Assembly (NCBI GenBank): GCA_049316985.1
Contig: JBMOJB010000036.1
Coordinates: 1-25,271 of the forward strand
Direction: 5' to 3'
DNA length: 25,271 bases
Source: CANHEE01 sp049316985
GTDB taxonomy: Bacteria > Bacteroidota > Bacteroidia > Chitinophagales > Saprospiraceae
Shown: in pieces, positions 8,198 to 16,014 of the stretch
Layout of the letters: each line of letters begins with the position of its first letter
How positions within the stretch are numbered: position 1 is the stretch's first letter
Translations under genes and position numbers: made by a program
The notes under the pieces: generated by a model
Databases searched by the model: none
Seen by the model: the letters and a program-made list of their open reading frames with translations, nothing else
Told to the model about the DNA's origin: nothing

Positions 8198-8481
8198 TCT
8201 AAATACTACTGCCTTGTTGAAACAGATACGAAAAAACACCATTTATACCTTGTAAGATAAAAATATCGCAAAAATCAAAAATTTAATTGTTAGACAAACT
8301 AATGTCCATTAGAGTAACTAAAATTGCAAAAAAAACATAATTGAATAATCTCAACCTGCCGTAGGCAGACAATTCTTAATCCGTAATTCGCAATTCGCAA
8401 TTCGTAATTCGTAATTCGTAATTCGTAATTTTTAATTCGTAATTCGTAATTCGTAATTCGTAATTCATTAATCTTTTTTTC
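8139..8481. other. 343-nt intergenic region made mainly of repeats
   Basis: Besides the 60-nt element at its left end and the 14-unit heptamer array at its right end, it contains a short inverted repeat CTAATG-TC-CATTAG (8299-8312), which could be an operator but is unsupported, and a hairpin CTGCC-GTA-GGCAG (8356-8368). No gene, RNA gene or TAnnTTTG promoter was recognised. Confidence 0.6.
8356..8468. repeat. Hairpin plus 14 consecutive heptamers upstream of cytochrome c
   Basis: The hairpin CTGCC-GTA-GGCAG (8356-8368) is followed by 14 uninterrupted 7-bp units from 8371 to 8468. Eight are exactly AATTCGT; the others are close variants (AATTCTT, AATCCGT, AATTCGC twice, AATTTTT, AATTCAT). 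The array ends 13 nt before the cytochrome start codon at 8482, so it must lie in or directly beside the gene's leader or promoter. Confidence 0.9.
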
Positions 8482-8871
8482 ATGAAATATATAATAGTTT
8501 TTTGTTTGATAGCGGCAATTTTCAGCTGTGGTGATTCTACTTATTCACAAGGTCAAAGCTTGTACAAAAGCAAATGTGCCAATTGTCATATGGAAGACGG
8601 GACTGGATTGGCAGGTCTGATTCCACCGTTGGCAAACACAGATTTTTTATTAGAAAACAAAGATCAAATTGCTTGTTATATACGAAAAGGTTTAAAGGAT
8701 CCTGTTTTGGTGAATGGCGATTTGTATACACAGCAAGTTATGCCGGCTATACCCTCATTGACTGACGTCGAGATCACCAATATTACCAATTATATTTTGA
8801 CAGCATGGGGAAATAAAGGAGAAATAATGACCTTGGATGAAGTTAAAAAACACTTGGATAAATGTCAGTAG
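8482..8871 (+). CDS. Lipoprotein c-type cytochrome
   Basis: A 129-residue monohaem cytochrome c. The N-terminus is a lipoprotein signal (MKYIIVFCLIAAIFSC, lipid-acceptor Cys about residue 16), so the protein should be membrane-anchored on the periplasmic side. The haem motif CANCH is at 32-36, and the likely sixth ligand is Met87 in VMPAI, followed by the usual C-terminal helix (DVEITNITNYILTAWGN). The size and the GxxLYKSKCANCHMEDGTG pattern fit small class I cytochromes that shuttle electrons or serve as subunits of oxidases or dehydrogenases; the partner is not evident from the neighbours. The start is set by the signal peptide. A 14-unit heptamer array abuts the start, and heptamers begin again 2 nt after the stop. 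Confidence 0.9.
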   Translation: MKYIIVFCLIAAIFSCGDSTYSQGQSLYKSKCANCHMEDGTGLAGLIPPLANTDFLLENKDQIACYIRKGLKDPVLVNGDLYTQQVMPAIPSLTDVEITNITNYILTAWGNKGEIMTLDEVKKHLDKCQ

Positions 8872-8872
8872 A

Positions 8873-9028
8873 ATGTTAATGATCAAAGATTAATGATCAA
8901 TGATTAATATTTACTTTTTGTTTTGCACATCGCTAATTACTCACCAATTAATCTTATTTACCAAACACATTATTAATCATTGATCATTGATAATTGATAT
9001 TTAAAATTTGATTATTGATTTTTAAAAG
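8873..9028. repeat. Heptamer arrays with an 18-nt inverted repeat between convergent genes
   Basis: Five units of the TGATCAA/TGATTAA type run from 8873 to 8907, beginning 2 nt after the cytochrome stop. Eight units of the TTGATCA/TTAATCA type run from 8973 to 9028 and enter the 3' end of the MFS gene. The two arrays are inverted relative to each other: 8892-8909 is the exact reverse complement of 8971-8988, with a 61-nt spacer. The position between two converging genes would suit a bidirectional terminator, but the stem is purely A+T-rich and may only reflect the repeats. Confidence 0.75.
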
Positions 9029-10223
9029 GTACTATTCGAGCAATGTATACGCAAATCAACAGGATAACGATACTCATATATCCAACGATGTCGTAGTTGA
9101 TAATTTTCCCACTAATAGCGTCTTTGGTAACAATCAAACCGGCGATGAGCGATGCCAGTCCGGTACCAAGTTGTTGCATAGAGCTGTTGAAACTTTGAAA
9201 ACTACCGCGATGCTCGGGACTTACTACATTCGTCACCATCGCACTACCGGTAACTCCCCTCCCGGAAGAGGCTGAAAACCACAGTCCAAATAATGTTAAA
9301 ACTAAAATATAATGATTGTTAGCTGGCATATTGGTTAACAGTACAATCATCGGAAGCGCTGAGAACACGCAAATCGTGAAGATTCGCATTTTTCCATACT
9401 TGTCTGCGAGTTTGCCCAGAAAATTGGAAGAGAAAAATGAAGCTACACCGCCTACCAGGTAAATCAATGGCGTGAATTCCTTAGAATATCCTACATTATT
9501 TTGCATGAATGGATTGATGAACGGGATAACTAAAAAATGCCCCAACATCATCAAAAATGTAAAAAGTATGGCTTTGTACTGCGTTGGACTTTGGATAACG
9601 TGCAACAACACCTGAATTTTTCTTTCAGGCGATTCGCCTTCTTCCTTGATGTGAGCACGCATTGACGGCAAGTAAAAATGAATCAATGGAATCAGGATAA
9701 TACCTAAAAAACCTACCAATAAAAAAGGTGCATGCCAACTGATTACATTGGCCAGCTGAAGGGCGAAAGGCATTCCAAGTGTTGAAGCCAATGAAAATGC
9801 AGACATGATCGCACCCATTGCTACACCCCTTCTTTCATAGGAGAATGTGTCTGATACTATTGAAACCACTTGTGCTCCAATTAATCCACCAAATACACCT
9901 GCGAAAACGCGGGCACCAAAAAGTGCATAATAGTTGGGTGCTATACCACAAGCAATTGAACCAACTAAAAACAAACCATATGCGTAAATGAGAATTTGCT
10001 TGCGGTCAAAATGATCGACAAAAAATGCAGCTGCAAATCCTGAAACTGCAGCACTAATGGTATAGGCAGAAACCAATAAGGAGAACTGGAAAGGACTTAT
10101 TTGAAAGTAAGGCATCAGGTAGGCTCCCAATGGCATCATAATCATAAAGTCAAGTATATGTGTAAAATTGATACATGAAAGTATGATAAGAATTACTTTT
10201 TCGTTGGTAGTTAGGGTTTTCAT
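9012..10223 (-). CDS. MFS transporter, drug/proton-antiporter-like
   Basis: A 403-residue polytopic membrane protein with about 12 hydrophobic helices and a central charged loop (MRAHIKEEGESPERK, about residues 190-205) separating two six-helix halves. A motif-A-like VDHFDRKQIL lies between helices 2 and 3. The N-terminal half has the pattern of DHA1-type efflux carriers of the inner membrane (for example ARVFAGVFGGLIGAQVVSIVSD). The substrate cannot be told from the sequence. It is the last of four minus-strand genes after fabI, the PH-domain gene and the MBL hydrolase, 80 nt from the latter. The final residues (KNQ) and the stop codon are encoded within a TTGATTA-type heptamer array. Confidence 0.88.
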   Translation of the reverse strand: MKTLTTNEKVILIILSCINFTHILDFMIMMPLGAYLMPYFQISPFQFSLLVSAYTISAAVSGFAAAFFVDHFDRKQILIYAYGLFLVGSIACGIAPNYYALFGARVFAGVFGGLIGAQVVSIVSDTFSYERRGVAMGAIMSAFSLASTLGMPFALQLANVISWHAPFLLVGFLGIILIPLIHFYLPSMRAHIKEEGESPERKIQVLLHVIQSPTQYKAILFTFLMMLGHFLVIPFINPFMQNNVGYSKEFTPLIYLVGGVASFFSSNFLGKLADKYGKMRIFTICVFSALPMIVLLTNMPANNHYILVLTLFGLWFSASSGRGVTGSAMVTNVVSPEHRGSFQSFNSSMQQLGTGLASLIAGLIVTKDAISGKIINYDIVGYMSIVILLICVYIARIVPFKNQ

Positions 10224-10303
10224 ACCTGTTTAGACAATGATTTTTAAAAAATGTTTACACTGTAGCCGAAACTATAAACATCAGTGCCAATATTTCTCCA
10301 AAA

Positions 10304-11194
10304 TCATTTAGTCTGTAACTTTTTGTGCCAATACCTCAATAGTCCTGCGACCGACATAAACGCGGGATTAGCTTTTTCGTATTTGGGAATATCGATTTCC
10401 TGTATACCATGTCCTTTGAGTCTATCAGCAACGAAAGCCTGAAATTCAGGAATGAGCTCTTCTGATTTTCTGCCCGCTTCATATTGAGGTTTCATCCAGG
10501 CGGCCCAGGCCAGCAATTCACTTTCAAGTGCTGCGAGATGCGCTTCTTTATCCTCGATCTGGCCAAAATGGGTCAAAACCAACTGATTGACCGTCAAATT
10601 TCTCATTAATTCAATAGATGCCTGCCAATCTTCGATATTGATATCAGGCGGTGGACAAGGAGGCATTACCACTCCACTATTGATCTTCACTCCCGCCACA
10701 TCTCCTGTGAACAATGTATTGTCCAATTGCCAGGCAATATGATGTATTGCATGACCGGGAGTATACCAAGCAGTAAATGTTTTATCACCTATCGCAATTG
10801 ACTCCCCGTGCTCAGGGATATATAGCTGTGTTTCAGGAATCGCATTCATGGAACCCCACAAAGGCTCCATTTCATCACCATAAATCATCTTTGCTGATGC
10901 ATACAATTTTTCAGGCGAAGCCAGGTGTTTTGCTCCAGCCGGATGTACATATATGGTGGCTCCATGATCAGCAAAACACCAGGCTGCTCCGGCATGATCA
11001 AAGTGAATATGCGACAAAAGAACATGCTTTATATCGCTTGTTTTATATCCCAGTTTTAGCAATTCTGTTTCGAGATGCAAAAAAGTTAAATGAGGTCCCG
11101 ATTCTATTAAAACCGGCCCATCAGAAGTTGGAACAACAAACACAGCGATTGTGCTGTTTTCTCCCAAAAATTCAAGGTCAATTACATGGTACAT
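10304..11194 (-). CDS. MBL-fold metallo-hydrolase
   Basis: A 296-residue metallo-beta-lactamase-fold enzyme. The metal-binding signature H-x-H-x-D-H is SHIHFDHAG (His62, His64, Asp66, His67). Further likely ligands are His148 (YTPGHAIHH), Asp165 (FTGDVAG) and His209 (VLTHFG). These predict a dinuclear-metal hydrolase of the glyoxalase-II-like group; the substrate is unknown. There is no signal peptide, so it should be cytoplasmic. The C-terminal 80 residues form a helical extension (LESELLAWAAWMKPQYEAG...) common in this subgroup. It lies 54 nt after the PH-domain gene and 80 nt before the MFS gene on the same strand, so co-transcription is plausible. Confidence 0.9.
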   Translation of the reverse strand: MYHVIDLEFLGENSTIAVFVVPTSDGPVLIESGPHLTFLHLETELLKLGYKTSDIKHVLLSHIHFDHAGAAWCFADHGATIYVHPAGAKHLASPEKLYASAKMIYGDEMEPLWGSMNAIPETQLYIPEHGESIAIGDKTFTAWYTPGHAIHHIAWQLDNTLFTGDVAGVKINSGVVMPPCPPPDINIEDWQASIELMRNLTVNQLVLTHFGQIEDKEAHLAALESELLAWAAWMKPQYEAGRKSEELIPEFQAFVADRLKGHGIQEIDIPKYEKANPAFMSVAGLLRYWHKKLQTK

Positions 11195-11248
11195 GGTGGA
11201 ATATTGATGAATAAAAACGTATTATCGATAGCACGATCATGATTATTA

Positions 11249-11743
11249 CTAAACTAACTTTAATTGCGCCACAAATTCTTCCGGTAAATCAGGCGTAATA
11301 ACAATCTTTTTACCATTTTTCAAGGTAATTCCTACATAGTTTTTTAGCTGTGTTCCATATAAAGTATATCTACCCAATTGCTTGTTGGTAAAAATACCAA
11401 AATAACCAAAGAAGCCACCGCTTCCAAATAATCTTAAAGCAAAACCAGAAGCTGATTGATCGATCATTTCACAATCAGCCAGTTCATTTCGCTGATATAC
11501 AGCGTCCTTAAATGGTCGGCGGATAATCAGCTGATCTGCCGTCAGCGTATAAGACTTTATCGAAAATCCGTACACAATTACTAATATCAACAGACAAAAA
11601 ACAGGTAAGCCCATGACGAACCACTGGTTCAGAACATGATCTTCACTCATCCAGGAAGTCACATTTGAAAGTGCAAAAATAAGAAGTATCACCGATGCCG
11701 TGATGACATAGGTTTTAATATCCATCGAAGCTTTAAAGTCCAT
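11249..11743 (-). CDS. Small membrane protein with a bacterial PH-like domain
   Basis: A 164-residue protein with two hydrophobic helices near the N-terminus (YVITASVILLIFALSNVT, and WFVMGLPVFCLLILVIVYGF). A soluble beta-rich C-terminal domain follows (SIKSYTLTADQLIIRRPFKDAVYQRNELADC...), and its pattern resembles bacterial pleckstrin-homology-like domains. The role is unknown. The ATG at 11743 is used here; an in-frame ATG at 11725 (MDIKTYVIT) is a reasonable alternative and would leave room for a leader after the strong hairpin at 11758-11791. It is the second gene of the run starting with fabI. Confidence 0.7.
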   Translation of the reverse strand: MDFKASMDIKTYVITASVILLIFALSNVTSWMSEDHVLNQWFVMGLPVFCLLILVIVYGFSIKSYTLTADQLIIRRPFKDAVYQRNELADCEMIDQSASGFALRLFGSGGFFGYFGIFTNKQLGRYTLYGTQLKNYVGITLKNGKKIVITPDLPEEFVAQLKLV

Positions 11744-11757
11744 CTTTAAAATATAAG

Positions 11758-11791
11758 CGGCTTTTACGATCTTTGCAGATTGTAAAAGCCG
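11758..11791 (-). terminator. 15-bp stem-loop between fabI and the PH-domain gene
   Basis: CGGCTTTTAC (11758-11767) pairs perfectly with GTAAAAGCCG (11782-11791). The stem continues inward through a G-T wobble and ATCT/AGAT to a TTGC loop, giving 15 pairs in total. It starts about 27 nt after the fabI stop and ends 14 nt before the next ATG. On the minus strand it is followed by CTTATATTTTAAAG, which is only moderately T-rich. It may be a fabI terminator, an attenuator in the leader of the next gene, or an mRNA-processing/stability element. Confidence 0.6.
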
Positions 11792-11817
11792 AGCATTATG
11801 AAATATTTTTCCAGGTA

Positions 11818-12621
11818 TTATTTATCAAGAATTGCCGGATTTAAGCCCATATTGCTAAATCCGCCATCATGCATCAAATTCTGCATGGTCACCATTCTGG
11901 TAAGGTCACTAAACATTGTAATACAATAATCCGCACAAGATTCCGCACTGGCATTACCAAGCGGTGCCATTTTGTTGGCATAATCGTAGAATTCCTGAAA
12001 TCCTTTAACTCCGGAACCAGCAGTTGTCCAGGTCGGCGATTGGGAAATGGTATTTACCCTTACTTTGCTTTTGGTTCCCATATGGTATCCAAAACTTCTG
12101 CCGATCGATTCCAACATAGCTTTGATGTCTGCCATTTCATTGTAATCAGGAAAGACTCTTTGTGCTGCCATATAGGTCAACGCCACGATACTTCCCCAAT
12201 CGGCCATTGCATCTTGCTTGTACAGTACTTGCATCATTTTGTGAAAGGACAATGCACTGATATCTATCGAAGTTTTACTCCATTCGTGATTCAAATCAGT
12301 GTATGATTTACCTTTGCGGACATTGACCGACATTCCGATTGAATGTAACACAAAGTCCAGCTTTCCACCCAAAATTTCCTGACTTTCACTAAAAAGCTTA
12401 TCCAGATCATTCATATCAGTAGCATCACAAGCAATCACCTTTGCATTTAGTTTTTCACTAAGCACATTAATTTCTCCCATCCTCATCGCCACCGGTGCAT
12501 TGGTCAGTACGATTGTGGCGCCTTGTTCTACGCATTTTTCAGCAACTTTCCATGCTATGGATTGATCATTCAAAGCACCGGATATCACTCCTCTTTTTCC
12601 TTTTAATAAATTATTTGTCAT
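11818..12621 (-). CDS. fabI: Enoyl-[acyl-carrier-protein] reductase (NADH), FabI
   Basis: A 267-residue short-chain-dehydrogenase-fold enzyme that reduces trans-2-enoyl-ACP in the last step of each fatty-acid elongation round, in the cytoplasm. The nucleotide-binding loop is ISGALNDQSIAWKVA (13-27), the FabI-type variant of the Rossmann glycine motif. The catalytic residues are Tyr150 and Tyr160 with Lys167, in the FabI spacing Y-x6-K (TYMAAQRVFPDYNEMADIK). The substrate-loop region (SQSPTWTTAGSGVKGFQEFYDY) is intact. A TATTTTTG -7 element lies about 50 nt upstream. It leads a possible four-gene unit, but a strong hairpin separates it from the next gene. Confidence 0.97.
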   Translation of the reverse strand: MTNNLLKGKRGVISGALNDQSIAWKVAEKCVEQGATIVLTNAPVAMRMGEINVLSEKLNAKVIACDATDMNDLDKLFSESQEILGGKLDFVLHSIGMSVNVRKGKSYTDLNHEWSKTSIDISALSFHKMMQVLYKQDAMADWGSIVALTYMAAQRVFPDYNEMADIKAMLESIGRSFGYHMGTKSKVRVNTISQSPTWTTAGSGVKGFQEFYDYANKMAPLGNASAESCADYCITMFSDLTRMVTMQNLMHDGGFSNMGLNPAILDK

Positions 12622-12668
12622 ACACTTTTAGTTAGGAATTATTAAATCTTCGTTTTGTAGCTTCGCAG

Positions 12669-12676
12669 CAAAAATA
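12669..12676 (-). promoter_or_regulatory. Putative -7 element for fabI
   Basis: Minus strand TATTTTTG matches TAnnTTTG about 48 nt before the fabI ATG. No -33 element was found at the expected distance. Confidence 0.45.
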
Positions 12677-12892
12677 GCAACAAATATTCAATTAATCTTA
12701 TACTTTGTAAAAATATGGCATTTCCTGCATAGCATTTCTTTACTACAAATGCAGTATTCGCTTAACATTTATATTTCACATACATAGCGCCTTTTACCAA
12801 CTTAGTAAAAATCGGATATTGTAAAGTATTGATTTACCAAACGTTACACAAATCAGAAAATAATTCAATCGCGGCATTACAATTACTTGACA

Positions 12893-12929
12893 TTTGATAC
12901 CTGAATCTAAAAATATAGTAATAAATTTG
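12893..12929 (+). promoter_or_regulatory. Putative promoter of the pckA-gabD-lptB operon
   Basis: TTTG at 12893-12896 and TAAATTTG at 12922-12929. The octamer is an exact TAnnTTTG match, though the 25-nt spacer is slightly longer than the usual 17-23 nt. It lies about 40 nt before the pckA ATG. Confidence 0.5.
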
Positions 12930-12967
12930 CCTTTCAATTTTTTTTTAATCAACACACCCGTTTAAAT

Positions 12968-14554
12968 ATGAATCAGGATTTTAATTTAAACCATTATGGC
13001 ATCACAGATAGAATAATTATCCGAAATGCCTCCCCAGCACAATTGTACAAGCTTGCTTTATTGTTCGAAAAGGAATCAGCCATTTCAGACAAAGGTGCTT
13101 TGATGCTTGAGTCCGGAAAAAAAACAGGCAGAAGTCCTAAAGATAAGCGGATTATTGAACGGCCAGAAAGTACTGATGATATCTGGTGGGGTAATGTCAA
13201 TATTAAAATGGATGAACACACCTTTGATATCAACCGTCAAAGAGCTGTCGACTATTTGAATACCCGTACCCGCGTTTATGTGGTGGATGGATATGGTGGA
13301 TGGGATAAAAAGTACCAGATTAAAGTACGCGTTATCTGTACTCGTCCATACCACGCCCTGTTTATGCACAACATGTTGATCAGACCGACAGAAGCCGAAC
13401 TAGAAACCTTTGGCGAGCCAGACTATGTAATTTACAATGCCGGCGAATTTCCTGCCAATCAATATACCACACATATGAACTCCAGAACCAGTATCGACCT
13501 TTGTTTCGAACGCAAGGAATTCGTGATATTGGGCACTGAATATGCAGGAGAAATGAAAAAAGGTGTATTCACAATCATGAACTACATCATGCCAAAGATT
13601 GGCGTACTTTCCATGCACTGTTCTGCAAATGAAGGTAAAGATGGTGATGTATCCTTATTCTTCGGATTAAGTGGTACCGGAAAAACAACTTTGTCAGCAG
13701 ATTCACATAGAAGCTTAATTGGTGATGACGAGCATTGTTGGACTGCAGATGGGGTTTTCAATATTGAAGGTGGATGTTATGCAAAAGCCATCGATTTGTC
13801 AGTAGAAAAAGAACCTGAAATCTTCAATGCCATACGATTTGGTACAGTACTTGAAAATGTAATGTACAACCCAAAGACACATGAAGTAGACTATTCTAAT
13901 ACTACTCTAACCGAAAATACCAGAGCAGCTTATCCGATTGAATTTATTCCGAATGCAAAAATTCCATGCGTAGGAGGCCATCCCAAAAACATTATCTTCT
14001 TGACTTGCGATGCCTACGGTGTGCTGCCACCCGTTTGCAAATTGACACCTGCACAAGCAATGTACCATTTCATTAGTGGGTACACGGCCAAAGTTGCAGG
14101 CACAGAAATGGGTATAACTGAACCACAAGCAACTTTCTCTGCCTGCTTTGGTGCAGCCTTTATGGTTTGGCATCCAAACAAATATGCCAATTTGCTGGCA
14201 CAGAAAATGGAAGAAAATGGCGCTCATGCTTGGTTAGTTAATACCGGATGGGTAGGCGGTGGGTATGGTGTTGGCGAGAGAATTAAACTTCGTTATACCC
14301 GTGCCATCATAGATGCGATTCACAACGGCGAATTTTTACATACAGCTGTGGTTACGGATCCAATTTTCGGTTTTGATATTCCTACTTCTTGTTCTGACGT
14401 TCCAAAGGAATTATTAATTCCCAAAAACGCCTGGCCATCAGTAGACAATTACAACAAACAAGCACAACACTTGGCTAATTTATTTAATAAGAATTTTGAA
14501 AAATTCAAAGACGGATGTAGTGAAGACATCATTCAGGCGGGTCCTAATGTTTAG
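12968..14554 (+). CDS. pckA: Phosphoenolpyruvate carboxykinase (ATP)
   Basis: A 528-residue ATP-dependent PEP carboxykinase, which converts oxaloacetate and ATP to PEP, CO2 and ADP (or the reverse, for CO2 fixation in fermentative metabolism). Visible motifs are the substrate-binding GRSPKDK (54-60), the kinase-1a loop GLSGTGKT (233-240), and the metal/phosphate loop GDDEHCW (about 252-258). NTGWVGGGYGVGERIKLRYTR lies near the adenine-binding region. The length is usual for the ATP-type enzyme. The ATG at 12968 is the first of the frame and gives a typical N-terminus. It is the first gene of a tight operon, 12 nt ahead of gabD. With the malic enzyme at 23942 it can link C4 acids to the PEP/pyruvate pool. 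Confidence 0.98.
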   Translation: MNQDFNLNHYGITDRIIIRNASPAQLYKLALLFEKESAISDKGALMLESGKKTGRSPKDKRIIERPESTDDIWWGNVNIKMDEHTFDINRQRAVDYLNTRTRVYVVDGYGGWDKKYQIKVRVICTRPYHALFMHNMLIRPTEAELETFGEPDYVIYNAGEFPANQYTTHMNSRTSIDLCFERKEFVILGTEYAGEMKKGVFTIMNYIMPKIGVLSMHCSANEGKDGDVSLFFGLSGTGKTTLSADSHRSLIGDDEHCWTADGVFNIEGGCYAKAIDLSVEKEPEIFNAIRFGTVLENVMYNPKTHEVDYSNTTLTENTRAAYPIEFIPNAKIPCVGGHPKNIIFLTCDAYGVLPPVCKLTPAQAMYHFISGYTAKVAGTEMGITEPQATFSACFGAAFMVWHPNKYANLLAQKMEENGAHAWLVNTGWVGGGYGVGERIKLRYTRAIIDAIHNGEFLHTAVVTDPIFGFDIPTSCSDVPKELLIPKNAWPSVDNYNKQAQHLANLFNKNFEKFKDGCSEDIIQAGPNV

Positions 14555-14566
14555 TCAAAAATTAGG

Positions 14567-16009
14567 ATGAAATTCTTACAAAGTAAAGCATACATCAATG
14601 GCGAATGGGTAACTGCAAAGCGTAATAAAACGTACGCTGTTGTAAATCCGGCAAACGGTCGTCTTATTTCTACCGTCCCTGATATGGATAAAGCAGATAC
14701 TGCTTTCGCCATTGATGCAGCTAACGAAGCATTTAAAAACTGGCGAAAAACCAGTGCAAATGAACGATCTTTGTTGCTGAAAAAATGGTACCATCTGCTG
14801 ATTGAAAACAAAAAATATCTGGCAGAAATCCTCACCTCCGAACAAGGAAAACCTTTCCCAGAAGCAATAGCGGAAATTAAATATGGAGCTTCGTATATTG
14901 AGTGGTTTGCTGAAGAAGCACGCAGAATTTACGGAGACATCATTCCCGCAGCAGATTCTGCAAAGCGGATCATGGTAATGAAACAAGCTGTAGGAGTTGT
15001 TGCTTTAATTACGCCATGGAATTTCCCCCATGCAATGATTGCAAGAAAAATTGGTGCAGCCTTGGCAGCGGGTTGTACCGTTGTCGTAAAACCTGCTGAA
15101 GCTACACCCTTGTCTGCACTGGCGATGGTCTGTCTGGCGGAAGAAGCCGGCTTCCCAAAAGGCGTTATTAATGTCATATGCAGTTCGAACCCATCAGAAA
15201 TTGGAGAAGAGCTGTGTTCAAATCCAATCGTTAGAAAAATTTCTTTTACAGGCTCGACTCCAGTTGGAAAAATCCTGATGGAGAAATGTGCAGGTACAGT
15301 AAAAAGACTTTCACTCGAATTGGGAGGAAACGCCCCTTTCATAGTTTTTGAAGATGCCGATATCGAATCAGCTGTAAAAGGACTTATGCAATCCAAATAC
15401 AGAAACGCAGGTCAAACCTGTGTCTGTGCCAATAGAATATTCGCCCACAGTAGCATCCATGATCAATTTGTAGAGCTTTTGACTGAAGCCACGAAAAAAC
15501 TAAAAATGGGAGATGGATTCGATGAGGACGTGAATGTTGGTCCTTTAATAAATCAAAAAGCACTCCTGAAAGTTCAAGGATTAGTCGAAGATGCCATTTC
15601 GAAAGGTGCGATTTGTCATACCGGTGGAACACAAGGAAATCTGGGGCTTTCCTTCTATGAACCTACTGTACTCTCGAACGTTAATACCGCAATGAAAATC
15701 CATGAAGAAGAAATTTTTAGCCCCATAGCTTCGGTCTTCAAATTTGAAAGTGAAGAAGAAGCTGTACGAATGGCCAATCAAACCAAGCATGGCCTGGCAG
15801 CTTACTTTTATGGAAAAGATATCAACCGGATTTACAGGGTGATGGAAGACCTTGAATTTGGTATGGTAGGAATAAATACCGGGTTGCTTTCATCAGTGAC
15901 AGCTCCATTCGGAGGAATTAAAGAAAGTGGATTTGGTCGCGAAGGCTCTAAGTATGGAATTGATGAATACCTTGATATTAAGTACATTTGCATCGGTGAG
16001 ATAAAATAA
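14567..16009 (+). CDS. gabD: Succinate-semialdehyde dehydrogenase, NAD(P)-dependent
   Basis: A 480-residue aldehyde dehydrogenase oxidising succinate semialdehyde to succinate. Catalytic Cys285 lies in RNAGQTCVCANR, whose adjacent second Cys is characteristic of GabD-type enzymes. The general base is Glu251 (LELGGNAPFIV), the oxyanion Asn is Asn152 (TPWNFP) and the cofactor Lys is Lys175. The C-terminus GREGSKYGIDEYLDIKYICIG closely follows the GabD pattern. It could serve GABA degradation or an alternative route from 2-oxoglutarate to succinate; no GABA transaminase is seen nearby. It lies 12 nt after pckA and 5 nt before lptB, so the three are almost certainly co-transcribed. The assignment as SSADH rather than a related ALDH is strong but not proven. 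Confidence 0.92.
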   Translation: MKFLQSKAYINGEWVTAKRNKTYAVVNPANGRLISTVPDMDKADTAFAIDAANEAFKNWRKTSANERSLLLKKWYHLLIENKKYLAEILTSEQGKPFPEAIAEIKYGASYIEWFAEEARRIYGDIIPAADSAKRIMVMKQAVGVVALITPWNFPHAMIARKIGAALAAGCTVVVKPAEATPLSALAMVCLAEEAGFPKGVINVICSSNPSEIGEELCSNPIVRKISFTGSTPVGKILMEKCAGTVKRLSLELGGNAPFIVFEDADIESAVKGLMQSKYRNAGQTCVCANRIFAHSSIHDQFVELLTEATKKLKMGDGFDEDVNVGPLINQKALLKVQGLVEDAISKGAICHTGGTQGNLGLSFYEPTVLSNVNTAMKIHEEEIFSPIASVFKFESEEEAVRMANQTKHGLAAYFYGKDINRIYRVMEDLEFGMVGINTGLLSSVTAPFGGIKESGFGREGSKYGIDEYLDIKYICIGEIK

Positions 16010-16014
16010 AAATA

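Larger units (their letters stand above)
12622..12967. other. 346-nt divergent promoter region fabI/pckA
   Basis: The gap separates two divergent genes. It holds a TATTTTTG -7 element on the minus strand (12669-12676) for fabI and a TAAATTTG -7 element on the plus strand (12922-12929) for pckA. I see no heptamer array, hairpin, small gene or RNA gene in it, which makes it one of the few gaps in the window without repeats. Confidence 0.6.

Noticed and set aside
8299..8312. CTAATG-TC-CATTAG as an operator
   Set aside because: A single 6-bp inverted repeat in A+T-rich DNA is expected by chance, and no second copy or regulator gene supports it.
8371..8468. CRISPR-like repeat array
   Set aside because: The 7-bp units are contiguous with no spacers, and no cas gene is nearby.
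10777..11214. 145-codon plus-strand frame over the MBL hydrolase gene
   Set aside because: It is antisense to a full-length MBL protein with an intact metal site, and has no family resemblance or promoter.
13907..14227. Open frame of 106 codons opposite pckA
   Set aside because: It lies entirely within a well-supported gene in another frame and encodes no recognisable protein; the same holds for the other long frames opposite or within lepA, gabD, metF, thiolase and malic enzyme.
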